From Echinarachnius parma (Eukaryota; Echinodermata; Echinoidea; Clypeasteroida; Echinarachniidae): a stretch of 64,000 nt of DNA. The stretch spans positions 1 through 64,000 of the forward strand of contig JBAMJV010011037.1 of assembly GCA_037951105.1 (NCBI GenBank). The letters are read 5' to 3'. Positions 24,901-34,200 of the stretch are shown in pieces. Made by a program: the position numbers and the translations under genes. The first letter of the stretch is position 1. Each line of letters starts with the position of its first letter. The notes under the pieces are model-generated. The model was given only the letters and a program-made list of their open reading frames with translations, ran no database searches and was not told the origin of the DNA.

Positions 24901-25670
24901 TGGAAAAACCATCTCAATAAATTAGAGTATACTGGCCAACAACCTCTCTAATGGCTAATAAACTTGTTTTTATTCAAAAAGTATCTCAGCAGTTGCCCAA
25001 ATCAAAGTATTGAGGTCTGATTGATCTTGCTGGTAAATATTACCTCATCCACCAGTTCAATCTCCTTCTCCTTGTCCTGAATGGCCGCATTGAACTGCCT
25101 CTTGATAATCACCTGCATCCGCCGCACGGTCTGGTCCTTGGCTGCAGGAAAACAAGGCATCATTCTTTTACAAACCTGTAACTGGACACTTTGCAATTCA
25201 GATTCAGATTGGATATTGATCATTAACAAAATGATGCCGCCTCTAACTGCTCCAAATCTGCTTCCTTGTGATAATTACCAAACTACTATCTGGTTCTTAG
25301 CACACAAAAAACACAAAAACACCCACAAATAAGTACCAGGAGAACCAGTCTTGAAACAATACATGAACATTTTCTTTTCATTGTTTTAAGGGGGAGGGGA
25401 GAGGAGAGGGGGGGGGGGGGAGAAATCTTTAAACTAAGAATGTTAGCATTGGAAGCCTAGAGATATTACACAATGCACCTAATTTGACTACCAAATTCTA
25501 GGGGGTGATTTGACACAGAGTTCCCCCCAAAATGATCTCCCTGGTGTTTGACACTTACCATCCTCTTCCTGCACACGCTGGCGCTTGGCTGCAGTTGGCG
25601 TGGTAACCATCTCATAGTCTGGATCCTGATCAGCCCGAGGAGTCATCTCTAGCCGACGCTTACTCGCCAT
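10222..25670 (-). CDS. YEATS2: YEATS domain-containing protein 2 (ATAC complex subunit), complete, 17 coding exons
   Basis: Coding exons from the start: 25670-25559, 25141-25044, 24507-24412, 23666-23370, 22748-22630, 22053-21892, 20963-20852, 19854-19810, 19488-19107, 18652-17732, 17340-15577, 14887-14669, 13665-13567, 12955-12717, 12355-12281, 11059-10986, 10354-10222. Every junction has AG/GT borders, and the phases join into 4,947 nt, 1,648 residues plus stop (human YEATS2 is about 1,420). Order of parts: short basic N-terminus (MASKRRLEM...DPDYEMV); helical region [22 protein letters not shown] domain at about residues 228-345; long Ser/Thr/Gln/Pro-rich linker at about 350-1,370; conserved EWQRA...[12 protein letters not shown] block at 1,370-1,442; Cys-rich exon at 1,443-1,475; C-terminal histone-fold region from about 1,550. 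YEATS2 is known to read acylated H3K27 and to serve the GCN5/PCAF-containing ATAC acetyltransferase complex in the nucleus. Identification is very strong; the exact ends of the linker exons rest on splice consensus only. Confidence 0.96.
11160..11555 (-). mobile_element. TTAA MITE family 1, truncated copy in YEATS2 intron 15
   Basis: It matches 7,433-7,984 from the GGGGCCCCACAATTATT centre to the terminal AACTCAACTATCCCTTTAA. The other terminus is missing. Confidence 0.65.
13567..13665 (-). CDS. YEATS2: YEATS2 exon 13: Cys-rich insertion
   Basis: The exon is 99 nt with a GGTGAG-type donor and an AACAG acceptor, and it keeps frame with both neighbours. It encodes [17 protein letters not shown] followed by [17 protein letters not shown]. 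Four cysteines are spaced C-x2-C-x4-C-x7-C, which could bind zinc, loosely like a CGQxGH zinc knuckle with Cys for His. The corresponding region of human YEATS2 is not Cys-patterned in this way. A tandem array of this exon's 5' half lies immediately upstream in the intron (13,666-14,262). Confidence 0.85.
13666..14262 (-). repeat. 145-bp tandem array of exon 13 acceptor plus exon head (4 extra copies)
   Basis: Exact 145-bp spacing separates the true acceptor border (13,665/13,666) from four copies at 13,810/13,811, 13,955/13,956, 14,100/14,101 and 14,245/14,246. Each unit carries, on the minus strand, CTTGTGAACAG followed by about 45 bases of the exon 13 start up to GGACAGACATG, then intron sequence. 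The second half of exon 13 is absent from all copies. Each copy also has GAG followed by GTGTGTGG, a possible cryptic donor. Confidence 0.93.
14452..14508 (+). repeat. tRNA-like SINE relic
   Basis: GGTCTAGTGGTTCGATATC resembles an A box and AGGTTCAAAACCT a B box. The element is strongly decayed and the tRNA stems do not close well, so it is a SINE head rather than a tRNA gene. Confidence 0.4.
14669..14887 (-). CDS. YEATS2: YEATS2 exon 12: conserved EWQRA / [12 protein letters not shown] block
   Basis: The exon is 219 nt, starting two bases into a codon and ending after one base. It encodes [30 protein letters not shown] and [14 protein letters not shown]. The last two blocks are near-identical in human YEATS2 and were a main anchor for naming the gene. 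The function of the block is not established from the sequence. Confidence 0.95.
15391..15440 (+). repeat. tRNA-like SINE relic
   Basis: CTCAGCTGGTAGAGCACC followed by AATCTGGAAG and TTGGTTTTAGTTTT is a degraded version of the SINE at 21,222-21,283. Confidence 0.4.
15577..18652 (-). CDS. YEATS2: YEATS2 exons 10-11: long low-complexity linker
   Basis: Exon 11 (17340-15577, 1,764 nt) and exon 10 (18652-17732, 921 nt) encode about half of the protein. They are rich in Ser, Thr, Gln, Pro and Val with blocks such as VILIPQQVF and [16 protein letters not shown], matching the low-complexity linker of vertebrate YEATS2. Lysine-centred motifs such as IKQEI and RIKKEPG may be SUMO-acceptor-like sites (inference). 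Towards the 3' side the exon becomes more structured ([30 protein letters not shown]), leading into the conserved block in exon 12. Confidence 0.93.
18745..18810 (+). repeat. tRNA-derived SINE head in YEATS2 intron 9
   Basis: It reads TTGCTCAGTGGTTAGAACAG (A box) and GGTTTAATTCCTGGC (B box), with an anticodon-arm-like GGTCTAGTAATCTGG between. The acceptor stem does not pair, so this is a SINE remnant and not a functional tRNA. Confidence 0.55.
19810..22748 (-). CDS. YEATS2: YEATS2 exons 5-8: YEATS acyl-lysine reader domain
   Basis: Exon 5 ends in [13 protein letters not shown]. Exon 6 carries [29 protein letters not shown] and part of the ligand pocket. Exon 7 reads [15 protein letters not shown] and VQLHFKD. 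Exon 8 (only 45 nt) reads [15 protein letters not shown]. The aromatic residues that sandwich crotonyl- or acetyl-lysine in the human protein (Tyr of HPSY, Trp of RRGWGEF) are both present, so the reader pocket looks functional. Introns split the domain at the same sort of loop positions expected for a slowly evolving family. Intron 5 (22,054-22,629) also contains a decayed partial copy of exon 6. Confidence 0.95.
20151..20575. mobile_element. TTAA-flanked MITE, family 2, in YEATS2 intron 7
   Basis: It starts TTAAAGGGTACCACCACC and ends GGTGGTCCCCTTTAA, giving a TTAA-bordered inverted-repeat element of about 425 bp. A related inverted copy lies at about 42,731-42,990 (AAAGGGGACCACCAGGCAAAG). 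It is non-coding. Confidence 0.65.
20572..20801. mobile_element. CAGACAGAGC-ended MITE, family 4
   Basis: The left end GCGCAGACAGAGCTGACTCG and right end CGGCTCTGTCTGCGCC form terminal inverted repeats, bordered by TTAA on both sides. It directly abuts the family 2 element. A second copy lies at about 38,238-38,453. Confidence 0.65.
21222..21283 (+). repeat. tRNA-Ala-like SINE head in YEATS2 intron 6
   Basis: It reads GGGCTCAGCTGGTAGAGCAC (A box) and TTGGGTTAGAATCCCGG (B box). The anticodon arm CCAGTCTAGCAATCTGG gives a 7-base loop with AGC in the anticodon position (Ala). The 5' and 3' acceptor strands do not pair, so it is a SINE rather than a working tRNA. Confidence 0.55.
21690..22460. 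repeat. dispersed repeat pair flanking YEATS2 exon 6
   Basis: Sequences at about 21,695-21,870 and 22,300-22,460 share ATAGATACACACTGCAATCA, CACTCYCTRGGGAGTA and TCTAGCCAGT. They are same-orientation copies of one non-coding element on either side of exon 6 (21,892-22,053), so exon 6 sits inside a local direct-repeat context. Confidence 0.6.
22143..22260 (-). pseudogene. decayed partial copy of YEATS2 exon 6 in intron 5
   Basis: On the plus strand GGACCTCTGACATACACTAT and CTGTGTTGAACAC mirror GGACCTCTGACATACACCAT and TTGTGTGTTGAAGGG inside exon 6. A further block, CACAGAGTGGTCCATCCTCT, mirrors CACAAAGTGATCAATCCTGG. Order is scrambled and frame is lost. It looks like an old local duplication of the YEATS-domain exon. 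Confidence 0.6.
24085..24300. mobile_element. short inverted-repeat element in YEATS2 intron 3
   Basis: ACGGTACCCTGGGGTACCAG near 24,098 and ACGGTACCCCGGGGTACTGCG near 24,275 bracket about 170 bp containing CCGCCATTTTG and GATGGCGCTAC. It is non-coding and the borders are approximate. Confidence 0.4.
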
Positions 25671-26140
25671 GGTGACTCCACTGCAACAAGTGGTTATCTG
25701 TCAGTATGGATAATTTAAACCATTCAATTTAATGCCATCTCGTCAGATGCACAATTTTGCCCCAATCCATTTAATTCAGGAATGGTCTAAAAAATACTCG
25801 GCATTCTCTACCAAAGCGTGTCCACGACGTTGCATGCATGACAAACAGAATGGATGTTCTACTTCTTCTAGAGTCTATGCAATTTGTACAGAGGATCCGT
25901 TATTTTTGTGATGCATGCACATGCTGCGGGCACGCTTTCATAGAGAATGCCATGGACACGCCACAGAAATGTTTTGTCTGCTTGAGAGCTCAGGTTATTC
26001 AATGAAGATTTCTTTTTTGTTGTTGATCATATTCCTCACCCACCTTGAATTCTGAAAATTTGTAAGAGTAAACAACAAATTTTTTTGTTTGTTTCAAACA
26101 AATTCAATTGACAATCCACCTTTTTAATTAATTATATTAA

Positions 26141-26210
26141 CCTGTTCCCTTCGTGTTTTAAATCCCCATAGACTTTGTACACAGCCCACCCAGTTCCCAT
26201 AGCCGTAGTC
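26141..26210. repeat. dispersed repeat, also at 56,281-56,346
   Basis: AACCTGTTCCCTTC, AAATCCCCATAG and TTTGTACA..GCCCACCCAGTTCCC occur here and at 56,281-56,346 in the same order. It is a small dispersed element with no coding content. Confidence 0.6.
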
Positions 26211-26728
26211 ATGTCAATTCGATTTCAAATCAAGCAGTTAATTTCAATATTTCATTTTATCTGGGAAAGAAAAAAGAAGGAAGAAGTAGAAAGTCTACTA
26301 TTAAATTGGCATTCTCTTCGCAGACGTACAAACTACTTGTCATGCATGACTGAAAGATCTGATGCGCTATACAAATTACACCGAGCATGTGTTCTTTTAG
26401 TCATGCATACCAAGTCATGATTATCGAACGTGCACGCACATTTTTGCACAGCTCAACTGTCTAAGACTATCCCACTTCATCGAAATCGTACACGTTATTT
26501 TAGCACACGATTCACGAGGAGCGCACACTGACACGTTTATCAACTAATGGGACTACACATTTCCCCATTCACCATATGTATTAAATGAATGGGAGAAAGG
26601 GAATTTATAACATATTTCGTTTTGTATCCATTACCATTCATCCAATTCATTTGTTACGACCATAATATCAAATAAAATATATATTAGAAAACATTCATTC
26701 ATTATCAATTGCAAAATATTGTACGCAC

Positions 26729-26800
26729 CTTTCAAAAATAAAGAATTTCCCTTTAAATATTGACGTAAAATTCACTCATTAGAGTCGCCATCCTGACCCT
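26729..26800 (-). promoter_or_regulatory. YEATS2: Probable YEATS2 non-coding first exon and core promoter
   Basis: The coding first exon has an upstream acceptor (TTGTTGCAG ending at 25,681), so the 5' UTR is split. The best upstream donor on the minus strand is AAAG followed by GTGCGTAC, placing the exon's lower edge at 26,729. Just beyond it are a TGACGTAA cAMP-response-like site (26,761-26,768) and, on the minus strand, AGGATGGCGAC (about 26,785-26,795), a YY1-like motif common at TATA-less housekeeping promoters. The transcription start itself is not visible. Confidence 0.45.
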
Positions 26801-28380
26801 TTAAAATACGCCCTCTTACGATACAATCCTTATATTGTTCAAAATGTTCATTATTTTGCAACCTTAGAAAACCTATTCTATTTTGAGTGTTCATCATGAA
26901 ATGCATTAAATGTTCTATTGACAAGTCATTCAACTCTTTCCAGTTCCCTTCTCATTGCATCATCCAGGCCAAGGAATTAGCGTTTCTACATTTTCGAGTT
27001 CAAAGCCCTACATGCCAAATAGAAATGTCGCTGTTTTGAGATCGCATTTTTTAACTAACATGATCTCAATTTATTTTACAAACCTGAGGACTGTACTGAA
27101 ATTGGAAGAAGAAGAAAAACAGAAATATAAACTTCTCGAAGAACATAATAGAATCCTTACATTAAAACACATAGATTATTTTTTCACATGTAATTTACCT
27201 CAAATGAAACGTTAAACTAGGAATATAAATTATAAGCTTATCCATTCGCAATGAACGACGTGAAAATTAATTTCAAAATAGTGTATTCGTTACCAAACAT
27301 GTGATGTTTATGATACGTTATTGTATTTATAAGCGATTTCATCTATTTATTTTACTTCATATTCGTGATGTAACTTAAAATGAATCATGAATTTATGTTT
27401 TAAAATTAATTATATGTGTTTTGTGTCCGTTTGTGCATGATGCACGAATTTGCATTCCTTGTAATTGATTATTTCTTTTATATAATATATTACTTTTTTG
27501 TTGTTGTAAATATGCTCTATGAATGTGGAACGATCTCCTTCTCCCTATCCGACTAGCACCCTCATAAGATTTATTCAAAAAATTACTCAAGGCCAAAATG
27601 TTCAATAAGTAGGCTAAACCAAATGTTAATTATACAGTAGTTTATCATGCATATTTTCATGTTCATTTTCTTGTTATGTATTTAATTGTATTTTTGCATT
27701 TGTTTAATATTATTGTTAATTTGAATGAAACATTTATGTATTTAGCGCTATGAGAAGAACTTATTGTATTGTATGGATCAAATGTTAGTTCACTGAACCG
27801 AAGCCAACAAAATGTAAATATATATATATCGAGGACAACTGATCACGCAGTAGGTATTAAGCAAATGCAAGTATGATATGACAATGACAAAGTCTAAACT
27901 GAGTAGCAACATGATAGCCACATGGTATTCAACATCATAACACACTCAGTGGCGTAGCCAGATGGAGACAAAGAGGGGAGGACTATGCCCCCAAAATTGT
28001 TCATGACCGGTCCATATCGACTTTGCTTCTATGTAGGCTACAGTACACTGAGATTCAATGGGATGATCTCGCATCATATTCAAAGTGTAAATATTATGGT
28101 TCTCAAATTATAGCTTCGCGGTGTTTGAAAAACATTTGTATATAATGTCATAAAAACAAGGCCAAGTGGTCTATATCCTTGGTTATCTGTACATAAAGCG
28201 AATGGCAGCTCGGACACTCTATCCGTCAGACTGTCTGTACCCTTACACCGGATCGGCTGTGAAAAGGGGGACTTTGAAGCGCCGCGGCGCTTATATTATT
28301 ACCCGCATTTCAACACTCGAGTACCACCACCCCCCCCCCCCCCCCACCGGAAGGGAGGGGGGGGGGGGGCTGTCACAACT
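26801..28380. other. intergenic DNA between YEATS2 and GM2-activator copy 1
   Basis: AT-rich with no recognised exon. A hAT-like end (CAGTGGCGTAGCCAGATGG) lies near 27,950, and paired poly-C and poly-G runs lie near 28,330-28,370. Blocks such as GCGCTATGAGAAGAAC near 27,745 look like transposon ends. Confidence 0.45.
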
Positions 28381-29219
28381 ATGTCAGTGTCAGAAAGGTT
28401 TGTGAGTTCATGTAGTCCATTGTGCGACGTGATGCGTTTCCCGAATACAATTAAACACGAACAATGGTTAATTTATGCATAGGCCCTAATCGGCAGTAAA
28501 TTGTTTGAAGTTTGATTTGTGGCCTACATTACCGACCAGGATATCATATGGTTCAGTACTTAATATATTTGTGCTACAGTGAAATAAACATTACATTGTG
28601 AGTATACACTATTTTGCATTTAATCTCTGTCTTTTTAACGATTATTTTCCATCCGGTATAATTACGAGCATAGTAGGTACTTAGCAGTGTATGTAGTAGT
28701 ACTAGTAGCAGTAGAAGTATAGGTTTTCTCGGCCAATTTCGTACACTTTTCATTCGTATTGATACGAGCTGAAGGCTTACATCGATCTGTAGTTCAAAAT
28801 TGTATTTCCTTCATTCTATTTAGCTCTTCGCTCAAGTGATTTAGCACTTATAGCATTCAATTTAAAAAACACGCTATAGAGTACCGAAGTAGTGACGTCA
28901 CATGCTTTTGTTATGGCATAGTAATGGTTCTAAACAAGTTTTCCTTTCATACTGGCATTAAGTAGTGGGTCGGAGCCGGACGATTGCCTTCTTCGCAACC
29001 GCTAGATCACCAATTCATGACTTGCCTGACATTGTTTAGAACCATCACTCATGGCAATGAATAGCTCTGACGTCACACTTCGGTACTCTATTAGCATTCA
29101 ATTTCGCCAACGGAATTCAAGTCACGTCGTCAGAAATGAGGTCATTTAATATGCGATTTACGCATGCGTAGGGTTGTCTCACGTTGTCAGGCCAAATCTG
29201 AGTACCTGTTCATCCCTAA

Positions 29220-29280
29220 TGAGCGTGTGTGTGTGTGTGTTTGTTTGTTGGTGCGTGCATGCGTGTGTGAGCGTGTGCGT

Positions 29281-29311
<31 letters not shown>

Positions 29312-29315
29312 AGTG
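29220..29315. repeat. (GT)n-rich microsatellite
   Basis: Runs of TGTGTG interrupted by GCGTGC and GAGC. A second tract at 29,883-29,960 brackets a unit that begins and ends with CTTGTGGGGT / ACCCCACAAG, so the two tracts may flank one transposon-like insert (29,330-29,875). Confidence 0.75.
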
Positions 29316-29881
29316 TGCTCTCACGCCGGCATTCTTGTGGGGTCTCGTGTGGGTACAATTATATACTTGTGGGGTATTTTATCCTTGTGGGGAATAAATC
29401 ATGGACCCCACTAAGGAATAGCCTTAAATCGGCGTATTTAGCTTCAAAGAGTTATGTGACAAAATCTTTTGACTGTGCCCCATAAGTGATACTTGAGGAT
29501 TTTTTTTTTCTAGACACACCCCTACCCTCCCTAGCCTTTAACAAGGCTTCGTGTCTCAAGCAAGCAATGGCTGCGCTGCATGCAAGATCAGGAACGACTG
29601 AACGCCTGATGGAGGCTATCTGGCAAATGATGAATTCACGTGCTCGCCAAGAGAGTGTGCATTGTAGTCGCGCTGTCCAGTCGTTCCTTGGCCTTGCATT
29701 CAACTCAGTTCAGACGAGACAGGCTTGTCAAAAGACTATACCCTCCCATGCACTCAGAAGGTTGCCTTTTTTTGTTGCAAAGATTTTGTGGAAAAAAAAC
29801 AGTTTGCAGTAGCACTCCTTCAGCCTGTAGTAGCGCAAGTACCCCACAAGTCGAGTGCCCACAAGTATGCCTGGGTAAGTA

Positions 29882-29928
<47 letters not shown>

Positions 29929-30643
29929 GTGTGTGAGCGTGTGTGTGTGTTTGTGTTTGTCATGTTTGCGTGCGTGAGGGAATTACTAGTATGAGGCAGA
30001 TAACATGTGACGTTTATGACGTTATTGTGAACGCGCGTTGACTATACGCGAAAACATGGGCGGGACCAACTGTTTTGGGATGTGGTTCAACGGAAGTCAT
30101 ACAGTTTGCTGTAATTCTATGTTTGTCTTTACAATACAAATATTGCTTAGTTACTTATCTTAAATCTAAGTTGTTTGCACCGTGCTTATCGACGACAAAC
30201 ACTGATTAGTTCCAAGGATTCGACCTTCAAATAAAAAATTATATCAAAAAGACACACAGCAACATAGCGACATAGCCATTTGCATAAATACTATCGGATT
30301 GTGGGTGTCCGCCACTTACAAATCGGTTTACAGTAGACTGATGAGGATGAATGTAACACCCACGGAAAATTTAAGATCGAACAACCCTGTAATCTTGATT
30401 CTACGAATAAAAATCGAATGTGTCGAAATAATCCTTTTATCGAACTATACTGTATATCAGCCAATAAACGTTTTTGACTGATTTAGCATAATATATATTA
30501 CAACAATGCAGTTATACTTGTATATAAAGGTATTTTAAAGATGACATTTTAAAAAGGTATGCCAAGAAAAAGGTCTCGAAAATGGAGCATAAACAATTAC
30601 ATAGTAAGTTTTTACTACAGTCTTATTTTTTTATTTTTTTATA

Positions 30644-30990
30644 CAGGGTGGCCCCCCAAAAAACGGAACGGGGCACTTCCCAAAATAAAGTAACAAAATG
30701 ATTATGTCCGTCGGATAGTATGTCTTTTCCAATAAAAAACGATACCAATAACATTAATTTTGGTCGTGTAGTTTTTGTTTTAGGGCGGTGTGAGTGACAC
30801 AATGTCAGGTTCCGATTTTTTGTCAATTTTTACCAAATCGGTGACTGATAAATCGGACTATACTGCCCGTCATAGTATCGAACAACTATGGCCATTCTCT
30901 CGGCACTCGGCTGAATGCACACTAACAATAGCGCGCGTATTGCTCGTTGTTCGATGCTTTGACGGCAGTAAGTGCGATTTATCAGACACT
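30644..30990. mobile_element. CAGGGTGGC-ended MITE (mariner-like), copy A
   Basis: It starts TACAGGGTGGCCCCCC and continues GGGGCACTTCCCAAAATAAAG. The same body is found inverted at 52,370-52,706 and as a complete short copy at 54,687-54,848. TA at the outer end fits a Tc1/mariner-type target. It contains CGGACTATACTGCCCGTCAT and GCTGAATGCACACTAACAAT also present in the 52-kb copy. Confidence 0.6.
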
Positions 30991-31004
30991 TACTAATCAT
31001 TATC

Positions 31005-31227
31005 ATCATCGTCATTATTATCGACATCATCATCGTCAACAACATTGTCATTATCATCATCACCCTCATTATCATCGACATCATCATCATCATTATCATC
31101 ATCACCATCATCATCATCATCATCATCATTATCATCATCACCATCATCATCATCATCATCGTCATCGTCATCGTCATCATCATCATCATCATCATCAACA
31201 TCCCCATCATCGTCATCGTCGCTTTCT
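31005..31227. repeat. (CAT)n microsatellite just upstream of GM2-activator gene 1
   Basis: Imperfect ATC/CAT repeats with GTC interruptions end about 65 bp before the start codon of the gene at 31,291. The same kind of tract, about three times longer, precedes copy 2. Both pass into CGCTTTCTGACAATRTTCAC, so the tract belongs to the duplicated unit. Confidence 0.9.
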
Positions 31228-31290
31228 GACAATGTTCACTTTTCTATTCAACCTACCAATAGACCAGAGAGTTTGACACCTGTAAGGACG

Positions 31291-34200
31291 ATGGCTTCCC
31301 CTCTGCATATGGTGTCTGTGGTTGTTCTGCTTGCCATGGCATCGTCAGCCTCAGCTTTCTTCCTGTCTTCATCCGACAGTAACGTGATGAGTACGTTTAC
31401 GGCACGTGACTGTGGAGGTGCGTACACTGTGTACTATTTACCATGTTGATCATTCGATATTGTCGTATAGTGTTTTGTTTCAACTCTTCGTGTTTCAATA
31501 CGAAGGTCGAATGTTCGCACCATCAGGAGCACTCTCTATCCAAATTATTAGGGGCGTAGACAACGGGGGGTGAGGGGGATGCACCCCCCCCCCCCACCTC
31601 ACAAGGTGGGGGGGGGGGGGTGACATGTACAATCATCCCCCTCCCCAGGTTTTAGGGAAGGATATATATTTGTTGTGTGTATCCGTATACGAGTGGGAAC
31701 GAAAACATTAGTTGTATGAGCTAAGACTTGTAGTAACGTTCAAAAAGTAATTTATACATCCACTTTCAATTTTCTCTGCGCGCTTCGCGCGCGAACAGAT
31801 TATCTCAGTTTGTTGAGTAACTTGCAGATGGTCTGGGGTGAGCATGATGAGTATTTTGTTTCTGTATACCGGGCCACGTAGTTCCAGTGTAGGCTGGCAT
31901 TGCTCTGGCTGCTTGTGTGACGTGCACCAAATTGCACCATTTCAAGATATGCAAAATCTTCTCCGTGGGAGAGGGATACCCCCTCCCAAACCCTCCCTAT
32001 TTGGCTCTGCCCCAGCCCTCGGTAGCTTCGCCCCTCGGGACTCATTATTGGCAATAGGCTATGTTGTTGTATCATACATAATGTGGCATATTGTGATGTC
32101 AGGGGCGGATCTAGCTTTTTGCTAAGGGGGGGGGGGGGGGGTTGACCCAATGACGATGCGGATACTGTGTGGGTCTGGACACATGATGGCGTTTTTCTAT
32201 GCACATCACATTTTCACTTGGCAGCCCAAGGGGGGGGGGGGGGGGGGGGGTTTAAACCCCCTAACCCCCCCCCCCCCCCCCCCGTAGATTCGCCACTGGA
32301 TGTTGGAACAGTGTATGACGCTAAATTTTAGTACAATATTATGTGTGTCGGGGTGCGTTTTGTGCGTATTTGTTTTCTTCGTAAAAATATACTGTATGTA
32401 AAATTTCTGGTCGATCAAATCATAACACGCTTTCCCAGATAGGTAAGCACCAGATTGCACAATTTCAAGTCCAAAAATGCAAAAGCTCCCCACCGTGGGA
32501 GGAGGGGGGACACCCCCTCCCACAACCTCCCCCCGCTTAGTCAATTCGCTCCCTGTGTTAGGGTGCATACTTATTAGTGTGTCAATTATTTGTTTTCTTC
32601 TTGAAAATATATTTACAATTTCTGGTCGATCAAATCATAACACGCTTTCCCAGATACAGTCAATGTTAAACCCGAATTTCCTATCTAGGTAAGCACCAGA
32701 TTGCACAATTTCAAGTCCAAAAATGCAAAAGCTCCCTACCGTGGGAGGAGGGGGGACACCCCCTCCCACACCCTCCCCCGCTTAGTCAATTCGCTCCCTG
32801 TGTTGGGGTGCATACTTATTAGTGGGTCAATTATTTGTTTTCTTCTTGAAAATATATTTAAAATTTCTGGTCGATCAAATCATAAGACGCTTTCCCAGAT
32901 ACAGTCAATGTTAAACCCGAATTTCCTATCTAGGTAAGCACCAGATTGCACAATTTCAAGCCCCAAAATGCAAAAGCTCCCTACCACACCACTCCCCGCT
33001 TAGTCAATTCGCGCCCTCGCAATGTCTCACTCTCACATGAGACCAAGATCTGTAAAAATCATTGACTTGTCATATGCCATCTACTCTCTACCTTTCCAGC
33101 ATCTGTAAAAAAAGAAGAAAAAAAGAAAAGAAGAAACAAAATCTGTTTCTTAACTTATTGATAATTCTGATAGTTATAAGACGCTCTGCACGCGAATGCC
33201 CGCATTATTATCATGCCAAAGATGTTGACTAATGATTATGGTGTATAAGTATGTGTAACATTTACTTGGCATATAAAAATCATATATGTTTCAATTATCG
33301 GTATAGATCCATCAGCTGCGGTGCGATTCAACCACGTCTCGATGACACCCCTTCCTATAGCCATCCCAGGCACCATGCGTGCAGCCTTCGACGCCGACGT
33401 CCTGCGCAACATCACGGGTCCCTTGAAGGCTGACATCACAATGTATCGCAAGATCAGCTTGTTCGGCTACGTCAGCTTCTGGCTGGATATCACTCCGCCA
33501 TGCCTTGCCTTTGGGGACGATTGGTACGAAACGGCACTTGGGGTGGATGTCGATATGTATACATGGTATAGGAATACATTCCACCAAGGGATAAGACAAT
33601 AGGCTCAAGCCTTCCCAAGTCGAAATTCCCATAGAAACCCATTGGACAATCATATGGGTTTCCTATGGGTGTCCTATGGGTTTCCTATGGGTTTCTATGG
33701 GACCCATAGACATTTCCCAGTTCGAAATTCCCAAAGAATCAAAACCCATAGGAAACCCATAGGAATCCCTTAGAAACCCATATAAACCAATATAAACCAA
33801 TAGGCCTATGGGTTTCTATGGGTCTCCTTTGGGTTTTGGTTCTATGGGAATTTCGACCTGGGGGCCCAAGTCGAAATTCCCATAGAAACCCATAGGACAA
33901 TCCTATGGGTTTCCTATGGGTTTCTATGGGTTTCTATGGGACCCATAGACATATTCCAGGTCAAAATTCCCATAGAATCAAAACCCATAGGAAATCCATA
34001 GGAATCCCTTAGAAACCCATAGAAACCCATGTTCCACTTTCCATATTGAAACCCATGGAAACACATATAAACCAATAGCCCTATGGGTTTCTATGGGTCT
34101 CCTTTGGGTTTTGGTTCTATGGGAATTTCGACCTGGGTTATCAATATATAATTCCTTCACAACTCGACGCGTACGTCATATGTGCAATCATTAGAATTAT

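Noticed and set aside
29452-29812. Overlapping frames of 83-108 residues on both strands near 29,600
   Set aside because: No recognisable domain, and the stretch lies between two (GT)n tracts inside a transposon-like insert. A retroelement scrap is possible but unsupported.
30830-31450. Poly-Asp, poly-Met, poly-His and poly-Ser frames across (CAT)n, and the same at 44,627-45,428
   Set aside because: These are microsatellite translations. Only the part starting at the ATG at 31,291 (and at 45,483 in copy 2) is supported as coding.
33524-33602. Extension of GM2-activator exon 2 to an in-frame stop
   Set aside because: Reading on loses the family's third cysteine and the rest of the domain; splicing at 33,523 restores it and joins exon 3 in phase in both gene copies.
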